From positions 248,001 to 312,000 of the forward strand of contig NZ_JAKLTN010000001.1 of NCBI RefSeq assembly GCF_022012295.1: 64,000 nucleotides of DNA, in the 5' to 3' direction. Positions 1-12,339 of this stretch are shown here, in pieces. This stretch comes from Dechloromonas hankyongensis. Its GTDB lineage: Bacteria; Pseudomonadota; Gammaproteobacteria; Burkholderiales; Rhodocyclaceae. The notes beneath the pieces are model-generated. The model was given only the letters and a program-made list of their open reading frames with translations, searched no databases and had not been told where the DNA came from. Numbering within the stretch: the stretch's first letter is position 1; the number at the start of each line of letters is the position of its first letter. A program made the translations under genes and the position numbers.

Positions 1-308
1 CCTACGGCAAGGCCAGTGGCCCGCTGGTCGACGAGAACCCCGACGTGCTGGCGAACTACGCCGAAACCGTGGCCATGGCCGAAGGCAAGGGTTTGAAGGG
101 CAAGCCGGCGCAGCTGGTCGAAAAAGCCCTGAAGATCGATCCCAAGCATGCCCACAGCCTGTTCCTGGCCGGCGCCGCCGCCATGGAAAGCGGCGACAAG
201 AAGAAGGGCATCGCCTACTGGGAGGCCTTGCTGCCGCAGGTCGAACCCGGCTCGGAAATCGACCAGATGCTGCGCAGCGGCATCGACAAGATGAAGGCCG
301 AGAAGTAA
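1..308 (+). CDS. ccmI: Cytochrome c-type biogenesis TPR protein, C-terminal part (CcmI/NrfG-like)
   Basis: Partial gene: the frame is open from base 3 and runs to a TAA at 306-308, so the start lies outside the window. About 100 C-terminal residues are visible. They contain a tetratricopeptide-type helix pair (ALKIDPKHAHSLFLAGAAAM...KKGIAYWEALL) typical of the periplasmic TPR domain of CcmI/CycH/NrfG, which presents apocytochrome c to the haem ligation complex. The following gene is napF, 11 bases downstream with its own ribosome binding site, so the pair probably belongs to a respiratory or cytochrome maturation operon. The family call rests on a short C-terminal fragment; another periplasmic TPR protein is possible. 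Confidence 0.62.
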   Translation, partial: YGKASGPLVDENPDVLANYAETVAMAEGKGLKGKPAQLVEKALKIDPKHAHSLFLAGAAAMESGDKKKGIAYWEALLPQVEPGSEIDQMLRSGIDKMKAEK

Positions 309-319
309 GGAGCGGGCGC

Positions 320-811
320 GTGGTCGACCTTTCCCGCCGCGCCTTCTTTCGCGGCCGACCGCGCCCGAAGGCCGAAAAACGGCCGCCCTGGGCCTTGCCG
401 GAAGCCGGCTTCATCGATGCCTGCACGCGCTGCAACGCGTGCATCGCGGCCTGCCCGACCCATATTCTGATCGCGGGCGACGGCGGCTACCCGACCGTCG
501 ATTTCCGCGAAGGCGAATGCACCTTCTGCGGCGACTGCGTCACGGCCTGCCAGCCCAAGGCGCTGGTTCGCCACGACGGGCAGCCGGCATGGCCCTACAA
601 GGCCGCCATCGGCGAGGACTGCCTGCCGCGCCAGGGTGTCGAATGCCGGGTGTGCGGCGATTTCTGCGATGCCCGGGCCATCCGCTTTGCGCCGCGCCTG
701 GGCGGCAGCCCGCTACCGGAAATCGATGCGGACAAATGCACCGGCTGCGGCGCCTGCGTTGCGCCCTGCCCGACGGTGGCGATCACCATCAGCCAGCCAG
801 CTCAGAGTTAG
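320..811 (+). CDS. napF: Ferredoxin-type protein NapF
   Basis: 163 residues, GTG start preceded by AAGGAG at a good distance. Four cysteine clusters are visible: CTRCNACIAACP, CTFCGDCVTACQP, a shortened CRVCGDFC, and CTGCGACVAPCP. Together they can ligate several [4Fe-4S] clusters. NapF is a cytoplasmic iron-sulfur protein linked to maturation or electron supply of periplasmic nitrate reductase NapA. The basic N-terminus (DLSRRAFFRGRPRPK) is the usual NapF N-terminal arginine patch and is not a functional Tat signal because no hydrophobic stretch follows. The upstream gene is a cytochrome maturation TPR protein. The napA catalytic genes are not in the window. The 3' end overlaps the convergent gene at 808 by four bases. 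Confidence 0.85.
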   Translation: MVDLSRRAFFRGRPRPKAEKRPPWALPEAGFIDACTRCNACIAACPTHILIAGDGGYPTVDFREGECTFCGDCVTACQPKALVRHDGQPAWPYKAAIGEDCLPRQGVECRVCGDFCDARAIRFAPRLGGSPLPEIDADKCTGCGACVAPCPTVAITISQPAQS

Positions 812-1071
812 GGCGTAGTCGCAGCAGGCGGCACCAGCGGCGGCGGCGCGAACCCCAGTTCGACCATTTCCGTTTCCAGCTTGATACGCAGGACCAGCAA
901 TCCGTGCAGGGATTCGCGTGCCTTGTCGTTGACCCAATTGTCGTGATGCCGACGCAGACAGGCCTCGACTTCGGGCCGGTTGGCTAGATCGACGCGACAG
1001 AGCGCAGCATAGTGACGAATCTCGTTGTCTAACTCGCGTAATTCGCGATCATAATGTTCGAAACCGCTCAT
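808..1071 (-). CDS. Small conserved-type protein of unknown function
   Basis: 87 residues, ATG start at 1071. The protein is highly charged and probably all-helical (YDRELRELDNEIRHYAALC, then RPEVEACLRRHHDNW), with a proline-rich C-terminal tail (APPPLVPPAATTP). It has no signal peptide and no membrane segment. I do not recognise the family. Coding is supported by codon use like that of its neighbours, by its convergent abutment with napF (four-base overlap at the stop codons), and by the short gap to the divergent gene at 1100, which would place both promoters in the same 28 bases. Function unknown. Confidence 0.6.
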   Translation of the reverse strand: MSGFEHYDRELRELDNEIRHYAALCRVDLANRPEVEACLRRHHDNWVNDKARESLHGLLVLRIKLETEMVELGFAPPPLVPPAATTP

Positions 1072-1099
1072 TTTTTCCGCTATCCCGGAGAATGTTCAC

Positions 1100-2635
1100 A
1101 TGCAATGGTTAACCCTGCCCGAGCCCCGCACCGACGTCGCCCCGGCCTTCCATGACCGGCCCTCGGCCAAAGCCTGGCTGGCCGTCCAGCCACAGACGCA
1201 GCCGACGCACATGCTGAACGCCATCGGCGAGCAGATCGACGCCATCGAAGGCGCCATGTTACCCCCGGCGCTGGCCGTCGAGCTGCTCAATCTGTTGCGC
1301 ACGGCCGCCGTTCCCGGCCAGAACGCCATCGAATCGCGCTACGTCCGCAAAGCCTTGCCGATGCCCGCCGACGACGAACGCTGTTTCGAACTCGCCCAGA
1401 AGTTGTGGCTGCGCCTCGGCGTCGCCTATCTGCGCCTGGCCCCGCATTTTCCGCCGGCCGACAAATGCCTGCCCCTGCATCGCGCCGCCTGCGCCTTCCG
1501 CATGGCCCAGTATTGCCATTTCCAGGCAGCGCGCGAATGCCCGGTGCTGATCGATCGCCTGCTGTTCAGCGTGCTCGATCAGGCCGAGAGCAGCGGCGTG
1601 CTGCGCCAGGCCCTGCCCGACCCGGACTTTCGCCACCTCGGCGAATCCAATATTGCCGGGCATCTGGCCTGGGCCTTCATGCTGCGCCTGATCGACCCCT
1701 ATCGTCTGTCGGCGGCGCAACTCACCGTCGCCAACCGGGCGATCAGCCGCTGGCGCGAACTGACCGGTTTCCAGTCCATGCCCGACGACGATCCGAAGGC
1801 GCATTCGGTGGACCTGACACCGCTGTTCGGCGGCCCGCTGCCGGAAGGCGTGCCGCGCTGGCTGGAAGTGCGCAAGGTGGTGCGCAAGATCGACCAGCGC
1901 ATTGCCGCCCTGCAGTCCGGCGAATCCCCCGAATCCCTCAAGCTCGGACGCGAACTGTCCGGTGCCGCCTGTATTCGCCTGCTCCGCGACCTTGAGGCCA
2001 GCCTGGAAATCCATAGCGAGTCCCCGTCGACCGAAGTAGGCGAAATCGAATTGGCCTTCGGCCCGGAGCATGCCTTCAATGTGCTGACCGGTGAAGCACT
2101 AGGCCCTGCGGCCTCCCTGGAAGCCGGCAGCGCCTCGCTGGCCCACCAGCGCGTTGCCATGTTCGGCTTCGACCGGGTGTCGACCATGCCGACCAGCGTC
2201 AAGCGGCTGGACGTGCCGAGCGAGAAATGGATACTGGTCGATGGCAAGGCGGTGCGCGCCGCCGATGCCGAGGGCGCCCGCCGCCTCGCCCCCTGCCTGG
2301 TGGCGACGATAGCCGGCGACAAGCCGCGCCTGGGCGTCCTGCTCGGCCTGCAGGCGACGACCAGCGGCACCTTGAGCGCCAGCCTGAAATGGTATGCCGA
2401 TCCGGTCGAAGCCGGCCGCTTGGTACGCAAGCCTGGCCAGGAGCGCAATCAGCCGGTCACTCCGGCGTTCCTGATGCATGAGGGCAAGCAGTACTCGCTG
2501 CTGGTGCCGGCCAACGCGGCGGTCCGCCTGGACATCGGGCTCAGCTTCCAGGGCACCGCCCTGGCCCATCTGCTGCCGACCGAAGTGCTCGAACGCGGCG
2601 TCGATTTCGTGCGCTACGCCGTTAGCTGGCAATAA
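1100..2635 (+). CDS. Uncharacterised 511-residue cytoplasmic protein
   Basis: ATG start at 1100, TAA at 2633-2635. The N-terminal 300 residues look helical and rich in Ala/Leu/Arg, with several WxxLR-like pairs (KLWLRLGVAYLRL, WLEVRKVVRKIDQR). The C-terminal third (from about residue 345) is beta-rich (EKWILVDGKAVRAADAEG, then PCLVATI, GVLLGLQA), which could be a PilZ-like barrel, but the diagnostic RxxxR and D/NxSxxG motifs are not seen, so I do not call a c-di-GMP receptor. No signal peptide or membrane helix. It stands alone, divergent from the small gene at 808-1071, and ends at a strong terminator. Function unknown. Confidence 0.75.
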   Translation: MQWLTLPEPRTDVAPAFHDRPSAKAWLAVQPQTQPTHMLNAIGEQIDAIEGAMLPPALAVELLNLLRTAAVPGQNAIESRYVRKALPMPADDERCFELAQKLWLRLGVAYLRLAPHFPPADKCLPLHRAACAFRMAQYCHFQAARECPVLIDRLLFSVLDQAESSGVLRQALPDPDFRHLGESNIAGHLAWAFMLRLIDPYRLSAAQLTVANRAISRWRELTGFQSMPDDDPKAHSVDLTPLFGGPLPEGVPRWLEVRKVVRKIDQRIAALQSGESPESLKLGRELSGAACIRLLRDLEASLEIHSESPSTEVGEIELAFGPEHAFNVLTGEALGPAASLEAGSASLAHQRVAMFGFDRVSTMPTSVKRLDVPSEKWILVDGKAVRAADAEGARRLAPCLVATIAGDKPRLGVLLGLQATTSGTLSASLKWYADPVEAGRLVRKPGQERNQPVTPAFLMHEGKQYSLLVPANAAVRLDIGLSFQGTALAHLLPTEVLERGVDFVRYAVSWQ

Positions 2636-2646
2636 ATCGGCAATAA

Positions 2647-2670
2647 AAAGCCCGCCGAGCGGCGGGCTTT
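2647..2670. terminator. Bidirectional rho-independent terminator
   Basis: A ten-base stem AAAGCCCGCC/GGCGGGCTTT with a GAGC loop lies between the convergent genes ending at 2635 (+) and 2708 (-). Read on the minus strand the hairpin is followed by a T-rich run (TTTTATTG), so it most clearly ends the propionyl-CoA carboxylase transcript. On the plus strand the trailing T run is part of the stem. Confidence 0.8.
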
Positions 2671-2707
2671 CCGGGGATTGATGGGCCACCGAAGGCGGCC
2701 GTATCGA

Positions 2708-4711
2708 TCACTCGAAGTCGATGATGACCTGATCGACCGACAGGCTTTCGCCGACCGCCGCCGAGATCTTCTTGACCTTGCAGTCCTGCTCGGCCTTGAG
2801 GATGTTTTCCATCTTCATGGCTTCGATGACCGCCAGCTTCTCGCCGGCCTTCACGTCCTGGCCGACCTTGACCGCGATTTCGCGGAGCAGGCCGGGCATC
2901 GGTGACAGCAGGAACTTGGACAGGTCGGGCGCGGGCTTCTCGGGCATCAGCGCGAGCAGTTCGGCGGCACGGGCGCTCATGACCATGAAATCGGCCCGGG
3001 TGCCCCAGTGGAACAGGCTGTACTTGGTCTTGTGCCGTTCGACCTGCAGCGTAAATTCCTCGCCATTGCAGGTGCCGGTGAACAGCGATTCACCCAGCTT
3101 CCAGTCGGACAGGATTTCGTAGGTCTTGCCCTGGTATTCGACGTGATAGCCGCCGTCAATCGGGCGGGCGACAACCGAGTGGTTCTCGTTGCCGTTCGGG
3201 CTCAGGCGAACCACGCACCAGTTGTCGCCGACGATACGCTCGTGGCCCTGCAACTGGCCGGTGATCGAGGCGGAACGGTCGGTGAAGGCGCGATAGACGT
3301 AGGCGGCGACGGAAACCAGCAGGGCCGGGTCATCGTGCGGCACCATCGAGGCGTCGAAGCCGGTCGGGTAGTGCTTGGGGATGAAGCCGGTGTCGAAAAT
3401 ACCGGAATGGAAGACCGGATGCTGCATCAGCGCGGCCTGGAACGGGATGTTCGACGAAATGCCGCGAATCACGAAGCCGTTCAGCGCATCGCGCATGCGG
3501 GAAATCGCCTGCTCACGGGTCGCACCGTGCACGATCAGCTTGGCGATCATCGAGTCGTAGAACATCGAGATCTCGCCGCCGTCGTAGACGCCGGTATCGA
3601 CGCGCACCTGGCCGGGAATTTCCTTCGGCGGCTGGAATTTGACCAGACGGCCGGTGGAGGGCAGGAAGCCGCGGAACGGGTCTTCGGCATTGATCCGGCA
3701 TTCCATGGCCCAGCCGTCGATCTTGACGTCAGCCTGGGTCAGCGGCAGCTTTTCACCGTAGGCAACACGGATCATCTGCTCGACCAGGTCGAGGCCGGTG
3801 ATCAGTTCGGTGACCGGGTGTTCGACCTGCAGGCGGGTGTTCATTTCCAGGAAGTAGAACTCCTTGGTCGCGCCGGAGACGACGAACTCGACCGTACCGG
3901 CCGATTCGTAATTCACCGCACGGGCCAGGGCCACGGCCTGTTCGCCCATCGCCTTGCGCATTTCGGGATCGACGAAGGGGCTCGGCGCCTCTTCGATGAC
4001 CTTCTGGTGACGGCGCTGGATCGAGCAGTCGCGCTCGTTCAGATACACGTAGTTACCGTGCGAATCGCCGAGTACCTGGATTTCGATGTGGCGCGGTTCC
4101 AGCACGTATTTTTCGATGAAGACGCGATCGTCGCCGAAGGAGTTGCGCGCTTCATTGACGCAGGACGAGAAGCCCTCGTGCGCTTCGGCATCGTTGTAGG
4201 CAACGCGCAGACCCTTGCCGCCACCGCCAGCGGAAGCCTTGATCATGACCGGATAACCAATCTTCCTGGCGATTTCCACGGCGGCGTCGGGGCCGTCAAT
4301 GGCATCGTTGTAGCCGGGGATGGTGTTGACCTTGGCTTCGATGGCCAGCTTCTTGGACTCGATCTTGTCGCCCATCTTGGCGATGGAGTAGTGCTTCGGA
4401 CCAATGAACTTGATGCCTTCTTCTTCCAGACGACGCGAGAACGCGGCGTTTTCCGACAGGAAGCCGTAACCCGGATGGACGGCCTGAGCACCGGTCTGCT
4501 TGCAAGCAGCGATGATCTTGTCGGCAACCAGATAGGACTCTTTCGACGCAGCCGGACCGATGCAGACGGCTTCGTCGGCCAGATCGACGAACAAGGCATC
4601 CTTGTCAGCCTCTGAGTAAACAGCAACGGTCTTGATGCCCATCTTGCGGGCGGTCTTGATGACGCGGCAGGCGATTTCGCCGCGGTTTGCGATCAGAATC
4701 TTGGTGAACAT
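2708..4711 (-). CDS. pccA: Propionyl-CoA carboxylase alpha subunit (biotin carboxylase and carrier)
   Basis: 667 residues. The N-terminus (FTKILIANRGEIACRVI) starts a biotin carboxylase domain, with the ATP-grasp glycine loop KASAGGGGKGLR near residue 166 and the catalytic motif EMNTRLQVEHPVTE near residue 290. The last 75 residues form a biotinyl carrier domain with the lysine in EAMKMEN. The middle region matches the BT-linker type of acyl-CoA carboxylases. The enzyme carboxylates biotin for transfer to propionyl-CoA by the beta subunit encoded 21 bases upstream. It is the last gene of the mcm-meaB-pccB-pccA operon. Acetyl-CoA carboxylase AccC is excluded by the fused carrier domain and by context; a broader acyl-CoA substrate range cannot be excluded. 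Confidence 0.93.
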   Translation of the reverse strand: MFTKILIANRGEIACRVIKTARKMGIKTVAVYSEADKDALFVDLADEAVCIGPAASKESYLVADKIIAACKQTGAQAVHPGYGFLSENAAFSRRLEEEGIKFIGPKHYSIAKMGDKIESKKLAIEAKVNTIPGYNDAIDGPDAAVEIARKIGYPVMIKASAGGGGKGLRVAYNDAEAHEGFSSCVNEARNSFGDDRVFIEKYVLEPRHIEIQVLGDSHGNYVYLNERDCSIQRRHQKVIEEAPSPFVDPEMRKAMGEQAVALARAVNYESAGTVEFVVSGATKEFYFLEMNTRLQVEHPVTELITGLDLVEQMIRVAYGEKLPLTQADVKIDGWAMECRINAEDPFRGFLPSTGRLVKFQPPKEIPGQVRVDTGVYDGGEISMFYDSMIAKLIVHGATREQAISRMRDALNGFVIRGISSNIPFQAALMQHPVFHSGIFDTGFIPKHYPTGFDASMVPHDDPALLVSVAAYVYRAFTDRSASITGQLQGHERIVGDNWCVVRLSPNGNENHSVVARPIDGGYHVEYQGKTYEILSDWKLGESLFTGTCNGEEFTLQVERHKTKYSLFHWGTRADFMVMSARAAELLALMPEKPAPDLSKFLLSPMPGLLREIAVKVGQDVKAGEKLAVIEAMKMENILKAEQDCKVKKISAAVGESLSVDQVIIDFE

Positions 4712-4732
4712 ATTCCTTTTTCTCCCTGACGC

Positions 4733-6268
<1,536 letters not shown>

Positions 6269-6292
6269 AAAAAAACTCCCTCTGAGTTACGA

Positions 6293-7315
6293 CTAATTTG
6301 AAGCCTGGTGTTTGAGGTAGTCGAGCAGTGCATACGCGGCAGCAGCCGGAGTCGTATGCCCTTCCTCGACGGAACGGGTGAAGGCGGGCAGGCTTTCCTG
6401 CACGCGGGGGTGATGACGGAAATACTGGTGCAAGCCGGATTCGATCAATTGCCACATCCAGGACAAGGCCTGGTGCTGGCGCTTGGCAGAGAATTCGCCG
6501 GTCGGCTTGAGAGCGGCCTGGTACTTTTCGACCTGGTCCCAGAAATCGACGATGCCTTCCTTGTGCAGGGCGGACAGCGCGATGACCGGCGGCGACCAGT
6601 TGGGCGAAGCCGGGCGCAGCATGTGCAGCGCGTTGCGCCACTGGGCGCGGACCACGGCGGTCGCCTGCTTGTCGATGTCGGCCTTGTTGATGACCACCAG
6701 GTCGGCGATTTCGACGATGCCCTTCTTGATGGCCTGCAGATCGTCGCCGGCGTTCGGCAACTGAAGCAGGCAGAACATGTCGACCATGCCGGCCACCGTC
6801 GTCTCCGACTGGCCGACGCCGACTGTCTCGATAATGATCACGTCGTAGCCGGCCGCCTCACAGAGCAGCATGGCTTCGCGCGTCTTTTCGGCGACGCCGC
6901 CGAGCGAACCGGCCGACGGACTGGGGCGGATGAAGGCTTCCTCGCGCTGGCTGAGCAGTTCCATGCGCGTCTTGTCGCCGAGGATGGAACCGCCGGTAAC
7001 CGACGACGACGGGTCGATGGCCAGCACGGCCAGCTTCTTGCCCTGTTCAATCAGCCAGACGCCGAGCGCTTCGATGAAGGTGGACTTGCCCGCCCCCGGC
7101 ACGCCGGAGATACCGATGCGGATGGCGTTGCCGGTGTTCGGCAACAGCGCGGTCAATAGCTGCTGCGCCCGCTGCTGATGATCGGCGCGGGTCGATTCGA
7201 TCAGCGTGATGGCCTTGGCCAGCGCACGGCGCTGACCGGCGAGCACGCCGTCGGCCAGTTGCCGGTCGACTTCAGACAGGAGATTGGCACGCACCGGCGC
7301 TTCGTCCAACTTCAT
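6293..7315 (-). CDS. meaB: Methylmalonyl-CoA mutase-associated GTPase MeaB
   Basis: 340 residues of the G3E GTPase family (MeaB/ArgK). Walker A is GVPGAGKST near residue 70, the Walker B-type aspartate follows in VLAIDPSS, and the guanine motif is VVINKADID. The segment IIIETVGVGQSE is the family switch region. MeaB gates loading and repair of the adenosylcobalamin cofactor of methylmalonyl-CoA mutase. The gene starts six bases after the mutase stop codon, consistent with translational coupling and a 1:1 partner role. An ArgK kinase annotation seen for some homologues is not supported by the context. Confidence 0.93.
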   Translation of the reverse strand: MKLDEAPVRANLLSEVDRQLADGVLAGQRRALAKAITLIESTRADHQQRAQQLLTALLPNTGNAIRIGISGVPGAGKSTFIEALGVWLIEQGKKLAVLAIDPSSSVTGGSILGDKTRMELLSQREEAFIRPSPSAGSLGGVAEKTREAMLLCEAAGYDVIIIETVGVGQSETTVAGMVDMFCLLQLPNAGDDLQAIKKGIVEIADLVVINKADIDKQATAVVRAQWRNALHMLRPASPNWSPPVIALSALHKEGIVDFWDQVEKYQAALKPTGEFSAKRQHQALSWMWQLIESGLHQYFRHHPRVQESLPAFTRSVEEGHTTPAAAAYALLDYLKHQASN

Positions 7316-7321
7316 CCGGGC

Positions 7322-9472
<2,151 letters not shown>

Positions 9473-9548
9473 GACGCACACCCCTCGACAATTCGATTTT
9501 TTCAGGCCGATGATGCAGAATTCAAAATTCTACGCTTTTGGACCTAGC

Positions 9549-9577
9549 TTGACATACCAAGGCGCACATAATACTGT
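9549..9577 (+). promoter_or_regulatory. Candidate sigma-70 promoter of the GntR regulator
   Basis: A perfect -35 hexamer TTGACA (9549-9554) is followed 17 bases later by TACTGT (9572-9577), a weak -10. The predicted start point near 9584 falls inside the palindrome at 9580-9591, which would allow autorepression. The -10 match is poor, so confidence is modest. Confidence 0.4.
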
Positions 9578-9591
9578 ATCCATAATTATGG
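9575..9591. promoter_or_regulatory. Palindromic operator candidate between mcm operon and GntR gene
   Basis: CCATAATTATGG at 9580-9591 is a perfect 12-base palindrome in an otherwise GC-rich genome, placed in the 172-base divergent region between mcm and the GntR/FCD gene. The segment ACTGTATCCATAATTAT (9573-9589) recurs with two changes at 14365-14381 upstream of actP and the enoyl-CoA hydratase gene. The simplest reading is a binding site of the adjacent GntR regulator. Confidence 0.5.
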
Positions 9592-9644
9592 AAGCAAGTC
9601 AGCTAAGCACTGATCTTGCCCCGCCGAGACCACACCTCTAAATC

Positions 9645-10310
9645 ATGAACCGTATCGCACCCACCGCGCTGTACCAGGAAGTTGCCGAACGACTGCGCCA
9701 GCGCATCTTCGCCCACGAACTCACTCCCGGCACCTGGATCGACGAGCAGAAGCTCGCCGAAGAGTACGGCATTTCGCGTACGCCGCTGCGCGAAGCCCTC
9801 AAAGTGCTGGCCTCGGAAGGACTGGTCGAACTGCGCCCACGCCGCGGCTGCTACGTCACCGAAATTTCCCGGCAGGACCTCGACGACATCTTCCCGCTGA
9901 TGGCGATGCTCGAAGGCCGCTGCGCCGCCGAGGCGGTGCGCAATGCCAAGGCTGCCGACATCGCCGGCCTGCAGGACATTCATGGCCGCCTCGAGGCAGC
10001 TGCCCGCGACGGCCGGATCGATGCTTTCTTTGAAGCCAATCAGGAATTCCACAAGCGAATCCAGGAATTGTCCGGCAACCGCTGGTTGCTGTCGGTCATT
10101 CAGGATTTGCGCAAGGTTCTGAAGCTGTCCCGCCTGCACTCGCTGTCCCTCGAGGGACGGCTGCAGCAGTCGCTCGACGAGCACCGCCTGATCATGGCGT
10201 CGCTGGCTGCCAACGACGCCGCCAAGGCCGAGAAACTGATGCACGACCACCTGTTGTCGGGACGCGAAGCGCTAGCCCGGATGGACGCCAAGACGGCCAA
10301 AGCAGCCTGA
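9645..10310 (+). CDS. GntR/FCD-family transcriptional regulator next to the methylmalonyl-CoA operon
   Basis: 221 residues, ATG at 9645. The N-terminal winged helix-turn-helix of the FadR subfamily is clear (QKLAEEYGISRTPLREALK, then LVELRPRRGCYV). From about residue 80 an FCD helical domain follows, with the usual acidic/histidine metal or ligand site residues (FFEANQEFHKRI, DEHRLIMAS, LMHDHLL). Divergent position to mcm suggests it controls propionyl/methylmalonyl-CoA metabolism and perhaps itself through the palindrome at 9580-9591. The ligand cannot be read from sequence; an organic acid or acyl-CoA is likely for FCD proteins. Confidence 0.85.
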   Translation: MNRIAPTALYQEVAERLRQRIFAHELTPGTWIDEQKLAEEYGISRTPLREALKVLASEGLVELRPRRGCYVTEISRQDLDDIFPLMAMLEGRCAAEAVRNAKAADIAGLQDIHGRLEAAARDGRIDAFFEANQEFHKRIQELSGNRWLLSVIQDLRKVLKLSRLHSLSLEGRLQQSLDEHRLIMASLAANDAAKAEKLMHDHLLSGREALARMDAKTAKAA

Positions 10311-10377
10311 GACACCACGCCGGGCACTCTGGTCGTGATGCAATTATCCAGCGTGCGGCGCCCGGCGGCATAGCGAC

Positions 10378-10404
10378 AAGGCCCCCATTGCGAGGGGGTT
10401 CCTT
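10378..10404. terminator. Possible terminator hairpin between convergent genes
   Basis: CCCCC and GGGGG arms around a six-base loop (ATTGCGA region), flanked by AAGG on the left and TTCCTT on the right, lie between the GntR gene (ends 10310) and the convergent chemoreceptor gene (ends 10433). The run of T is short, so the call is tentative. Confidence 0.4.
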
Positions 10405-10432
10405 TAGCTGACCAACGTTGCGCAGCACCAAG

Positions 10433-11719
10433 CTAGCGCATCTGGCTCTCGATGTTGGCAAACAGGCTGTCGTAGATCGAGACCAGGGCCTCGCGGTCGG
10501 CGCTGCCCTTGATCCATTTGCGCGAGCGGGCGATTTTCACGACTTCCTGTTCCATCCCGGACAAGGAGTCCACGTTGATCACCTCACCATGCAGGATGGC
10601 CGTCGCATCGGCACGCGCCTTCTGCGCCGTGGCAACCAGGCGCATCGACGACTCCATCGACCCGGCGCCGCTTTCTATAGTCGTCGCCAGTTCGCAGACC
10701 TGATTGGCCCGATCGGCCGAACTGGCTAGTTCGCCACTGAATTCATGGGCCGTTTGCCGCGCCTCGGCAACCGAGTGCTTCAAATGGCCAATCTGCTGCG
10801 TGGCCGACTGCATCGCCGCCGCCATGGCCGATATTGCCGCAGAGATTTCCTCGGCCGAGCCCTGCGCCTGATCAGCCAGCTTGCGCACCTCGTCAGCGAC
10901 GATGGCGAAACCGCGCCCGGCCTCGCCCGCCCGCGCCGCTTCGATGGCCGCATTGAGGGCGAGCAGATTGGTCTGTTTGGCGACCCCGTCAATGCGCGCG
11001 GTGAGCAACTGGATGTCTGCCGCCTTGGCATTCAGATCGTCGAGCGCCACGACGCCGCCCTCGGCTGCCTGCTGCGCGCCGCCCAAGGCGTCGGACATGC
11101 GCTCGGCGGCACTGGACATCCCGGTCGCCGACTGCCCAAAATGGCCGGCCAATTGCTGCGAGCTTCGGGAATTGCCGCCGACGTCACCCAGCGCGTTCTT
11201 GACGTGCTCGATCGCCATCGACAGGCCGCGCTCGGAGCGCAGGAAGATGCGCGATAGCAGGGCTTCGCGGGCGATCGATTCCTGGGCGCCTTCGAGGCGG
11301 TCGAGGATGACCTGCATCTGCTCGAGCACGTTACGGAAGGTGCCATGCAGGCCGGGCAACTGCAGGCGACGCCCCGAACGCCCGGCCGACGAGGCTTCGA
11401 GGGCGCCGAGGATTTCGCGAAAAGCCGTCTCGGTCTGGTCGAGCACCGAATTGACATTGACCCGGATCGACTCCAGCGTCGGGTCGGCCATGGCATGCGG
11501 CAAGCGGGCGACCAATTCTCCACCGACCACCTTTTTCAGCAGGGCGTCGAGCTTGCCGAGGTCGCTACTGGCTGCCGAACCGGGCCACAACAGGACGAGC
11601 AGCGCGCCGGCCAGCACACCGGCCACCGCCCACGGGGAGACGAAGGCCAGCCCTGCCGCGACCAGCAGCAGGACCGCCACCAGCCACTGGCGCTTAAAGT
11701 GAAAAGATGAGTTCTTCAT
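10433..11719 (-). CDS. Methyl-accepting chemotaxis protein, signalling half of a split Aer-like receptor
   Basis: 428 residues. Two short hydrophobic segments near the N-terminus (about residues 12-30 and 32-47) anchor it. A HAMP-like and coiled region follows, then the strictly conserved MCP hairpin tip ([20 protein letters not shown], then [18 protein letters not shown]) near residues 245-285. The methyl-accepting sites cannot be pinned down. It has no periplasmic ligand domain. Its start codon lies 26 bases inside the upstream PAS gene, so the two are translationally coupled and may together form an Aer-like energy or redox sensor that signals to CheA/CheW. The last 40 residues ([16 protein letters not shown]...) extend beyond the usual MCP core. 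Confidence 0.88.
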   Translation of the reverse strand: MKNSSFHFKRQWLVAVLLLVAAGLAFVSPWAVAGVLAGALLVLLWPGSAASSDLGKLDALLKKVVGGELVARLPHAMADPTLESIRVNVNSVLDQTETAFREILGALEASSAGRSGRRLQLPGLHGTFRNVLEQMQVILDRLEGAQESIAREALLSRIFLRSERGLSMAIEHVKNALGDVGGNSRSSQQLAGHFGQSATGMSSAAERMSDALGGAQQAAEGGVVALDDLNAKAADIQLLTARIDGVAKQTNLLALNAAIEAARAGEAGRGFAIVADEVRKLADQAQGSAEEISAAISAMAAAMQSATQQIGHLKHSVAEARQTAHEFSGELASSADRANQVCELATTIESGAGSMESSMRLVATAQKARADATAILHGEVINVDSLSGMEQEVVKIARSRKWIKGSADREALVSIYDSLFANIESQMR

Positions 11720-12212
11720 AGCCCATTCCGGTCTGGTTCATGATATCGACCAGCACCGCGGTGCCGGCCTCGATCGCCGTACGTGCGCCGGCCGCCCTTT
11801 CCGCTTCGAGCATCGCCCGATAGACCGGTTCGATCTTGGCTACCGCTCCCGCACGCGGGCAGCGCCGCACCGAGGTGTAGCCGACGATTTTCCCGCTGGC
11901 ATCGAAGTCGGGCGAGATATGGGTGAATACCCAGTAGAAGCCGCCGTCCTTGGACATGTTCTTGACATAGGCGAAGAACTCCTTCCCCGACTGTATGGTA
12001 TCCCACGCCAGTTTGAAGGCCGAACGCGGCATGTCCGGATGGCGGATGATGTTGTGCTGGACGCCGAGCAATTCTTCTTCCGAATAGCCGGAAAACTCGA
12101 TGAAGATCGGATTGCCGTAAGTGATGATGCCTTTGGGGTCGGTTTTGGAAACGATGAAGTCGTCTTCACGCATTTTCCGTTCAACCTGGGTCGGCTGAAT
12201 CGCTCTTTTCAT
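11694..12212 (-). CDS. PAS-domain redox/energy sensor, Aer N-terminal half
   Basis: 172 residues. Residues 10-125 match the FAD-type PAS domain of Aer receptors: [16 protein letters not shown], then [40 protein letters not shown], and GYTSVRRCP. No membrane segment. In Aer this domain is fused to HAMP and MCP domains; here those domains are a separate, overlapping downstream gene, so sensor and signaller are likely partner proteins. The gene follows a GC-poor leader (12213-12260) and faces away from the actP terminator. Confidence 0.85.
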   Translation of the reverse strand: MKRAIQPTQVERKMREDDFIVSKTDPKGIITYGNPIFIEFSGYSEEELLGVQHNIIRHPDMPRSAFKLAWDTIQSGKEFFAYVKNMSKDGGFYWVFTHISPDFDASGKIVGYTSVRRCPRAGAVAKIEPVYRAMLEAERAAGARTAIEAGTAVLVDIMNQTGMGYEELIFSL

Positions 12213-12288
12213 TAATGTCTCCTTGTATTTACAAATTTAACACAAATGTTACTTTTGCAAACCGGTGGCACGGAAGGTAGACAAAGAA

Positions 12289-12318
12289 AAACCCCGGCAG
12301 TTTTGGCTGCCGGGGTTT
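12289..12318 (-). terminator. Rho-independent terminator of the actP operon
   Basis: Perfect 12-base stem AAACCCCGGCAG/CTGCCGGGGTTT around TTTTGG. Read on the minus strand it is followed by TTTTCTTT, just after the actP stop codon at 12340. Confidence 0.9.
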
Positions 12319-12339
12319 GGTCTGCTTGCGTCAGACTTT

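Noticed and set aside
1100-2635. PilZ c-di-GMP receptor
   Set aside because: A beta-rich C-terminus is visible, but the RxxxR and D/NxSxxG motifs are not.
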